DNA of 64,000 nucleotides from Synechococcus sp. MIT S9220 (GTDB lineage Bacteria > Cyanobacteriota > Cyanobacteriia > PCC-6307 > Cyanobiaceae), in assembly GCF_014304815.1 (NCBI RefSeq), contig NZ_CP047958.1, positions 310,001 through 374,000 on the forward strand. Reading direction: 5' to 3'. The translations under genes and the position numbers were made by a program. Shown one piece after another: positions 63,253 through 64,000 of this stretch (position 1 is the first letter of the stretch; every line of letters begins with the position of its first letter). The notes under the pieces were generated by a model, which had not been told where the DNA came from, did no database searches, and was given only the letters and a program-made list of their open reading frames with translations.

Positions 63253-64000
63253 TCAGCGGCGAGGCGGAAGACTCCGAACTGCATCATCCCCCGAGTGAAG
63301 GCCCAGCGCATCAACATCATCGTGGGCGTTTCACGAAGTCCCTGGAGCAGGGCGGGTGGACCGAGTCTGAGCACCGCCACCGGGCGGCGAAATCCCTCCA
63401 GGATCGATTCGTTCCAAGACGGAAGAGTCGCCCTGGTCCAGTCGTCAGTGTCGATCAGCCCCCTGCGCTGACTGCTGCACTCAAGGTTGTGCTGGAACCC
63501 AGGGATGCTGGCAAATTCGGGATGAGCCCACTGAGTCAGCAGCTGGTGCATCACCCAGCGCTCGCGGGCATCCAGAGCACCGTCGCGAGGATCGCGACGG
63601 TTCCAATCGGCGACAGCCAGAGCTCCACCTGGTTTCAGAACCCTCAGAAGTTCGTCTGCGAACTGTTGCTTATCCGGCATGTGTGGGCCTGCTTCCACAC
63701 TCCAAACTCCGTCGAATTCAGCGTCCGCAAGATTCAGGTTCAGAGCGTCCATGACCTCAAAGCGGCAGGACAGGTTGTCCGGCGTTAGATCGGTGGCCCG
63801 TTTGATCTGTGCGGGACTAATGCTGACCCCAAGCACGTTAAAGCCGTACTCCTTGGCAAGAATCCTGGCGCTGCCGCCAATCCCGCAGCCCACATCGAGC
63901 ACCCGTGAGCCAGGAGGCAGACGATCCAATCCACTCCAATGCACCAACTCGTGCACGAAATCGGCTTTGGCGCGGCGGAAATCCCGTCGTTTCGGAGGAT
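63249..64000 (-). CDS. MPBQ/MSBQ methyltransferase (3' part)
   Basis: SAM methyltransferase of tocopherol/plastoquinone-type prenylquinone synthesis. Visible part: LPPGSRVLDVGCGIGGSARI (SAM motif I), ILAKEYGFNVLGVSISPAQIKRATDLTP, VWSVEAGPHMPDKQQF and VLKPGGALAVADWNRRD, close to cyanobacterial MPBQ/MSBQ methyltransferase. The frame stays open through the right edge, so the N-terminus is outside the window. The stop overlaps the pheA stop by four bases (convergent). Confidence 0.85.
   Translation of the reverse strand, partial: PPKRRDFRRAKADFVHELVHWSGLDRLPPGSRVLDVGCGIGGSARILAKEYGFNVLGVSISPAQIKRATDLTPDNLSCRFEVMDALNLNLADAEFDGVWSVEAGPHMPDKQQFADELLRVLKPGGALAVADWNRRDPRDGALDARERWVMHQLLTQWAHPEFASIPGFQHNLECSSQRRGLIDTDDWTRATLPSWNESILEGFRRPVAVLRLGPPALLQGLRETPTMMLMRWAFTRGMMQFGVFRLAAD

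Noticed and set aside
1-64000. Search for CRISPR arrays, insertion sequences, prophage genes, rRNA genes and integrase/att sites
   Set aside because: No regular spaced direct repeats, no transposase or integrase motifs, no rRNA segments were seen. Repeats present are low-complexity coding repeats or short inverted repeats.

Overview
The window is a contiguous stretch of a marine picocyanobacterial chromosome, most like Synechococcus (subcluster 5.1 type). Evidence: photosystem II genes psbA, psbO, psbH, psbN and psbI; the cyanobacterial nitrogen regulator ntcA; crtR; ycf20- and ycf66-like genes; an MPBQ methyltransferase; several cyanobacteria-only DUF families; and very tight gene packing with many start/stop and convergent 3' overlaps. 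I see no insertion sequence, prophage, integrase, rRNA operon or CRISPR array. The species is not resolved from sequence alone.

Layout. 1-2.1 kb: leucine biosynthesis (leuC 3' part, leuD) and a secreted pentapeptide-repeat protein. 2.1-9.3 kb: a large LptD/OstA-like outer-membrane protein, psbI, a GH38 alpha-mannosidase, the divergent psbN/psbH pair and tatA. 9.3-16.2 kb: pth, DUF3146, a RuvC-like RNase H-fold gene, DUF3084, ntcA, rph, a CobO-like protein with a degenerate P-loop, dcd, thyX and a thylakoid-type thioredoxin. 16.3-25.8 kb: an envelope and amino-sugar neighbourhood (lytic transglycosylase, glmM, GlcNAc-kinase-like, IctB/O-antigen-ligase-like) with trmB, a FIST protein and DUF3177. 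25.8-38.6 kb: ileS, ycf66-like, tRNA-Leu(UAG), crtR, gatC, creatininase-like, queuosine-precursor transporter-like, 3-methyladenine glycosylase, pyrB, NDH-2, ycf20, a run of very small genes behind tRNA-Ala(CGC), DUF2555 and coaBC.

38.9-51 kb: psbO with a strong terminator, ATP sulfurylase, ftsH, a KDPG-aldolase-family gene, a histone-H1-like Lys/Ala-rich protein, aroC, and a compatible-solute island. The island has glycine/sarcosine and sarcosine/dimethylglycine methyltransferases plus a cupin on the minus strand, divergent from a three-gene betaine ABC transporter on the plus strand, so de novo betaine synthesis and uptake are back to back. 51-64 kb: psbA (Glu130, high-light D1 type) with a structured 5' leader, a radical SAM protein, a CPBP protease, clpS, dapL, a TIGR03960-type radical SAM protein, rne, rnhB, DUF1997, pheA and the 3' part of an MPBQ/MSBQ methyltransferase.

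Most of the window is core housekeeping. The items most worth a second look are regulatory or small: a perfect 18-bp palindrome between psbN and psbH; hairpins in the psbA leader; an NtcA-type class II promoter in front of ntcA itself; an inverted repeat between the betaine synthesis and uptake operons; the CobO-like protein without a usable Walker A; and a string of three mini-genes directly behind tRNA-Ala. I do not see a clearly new multi-gene system.
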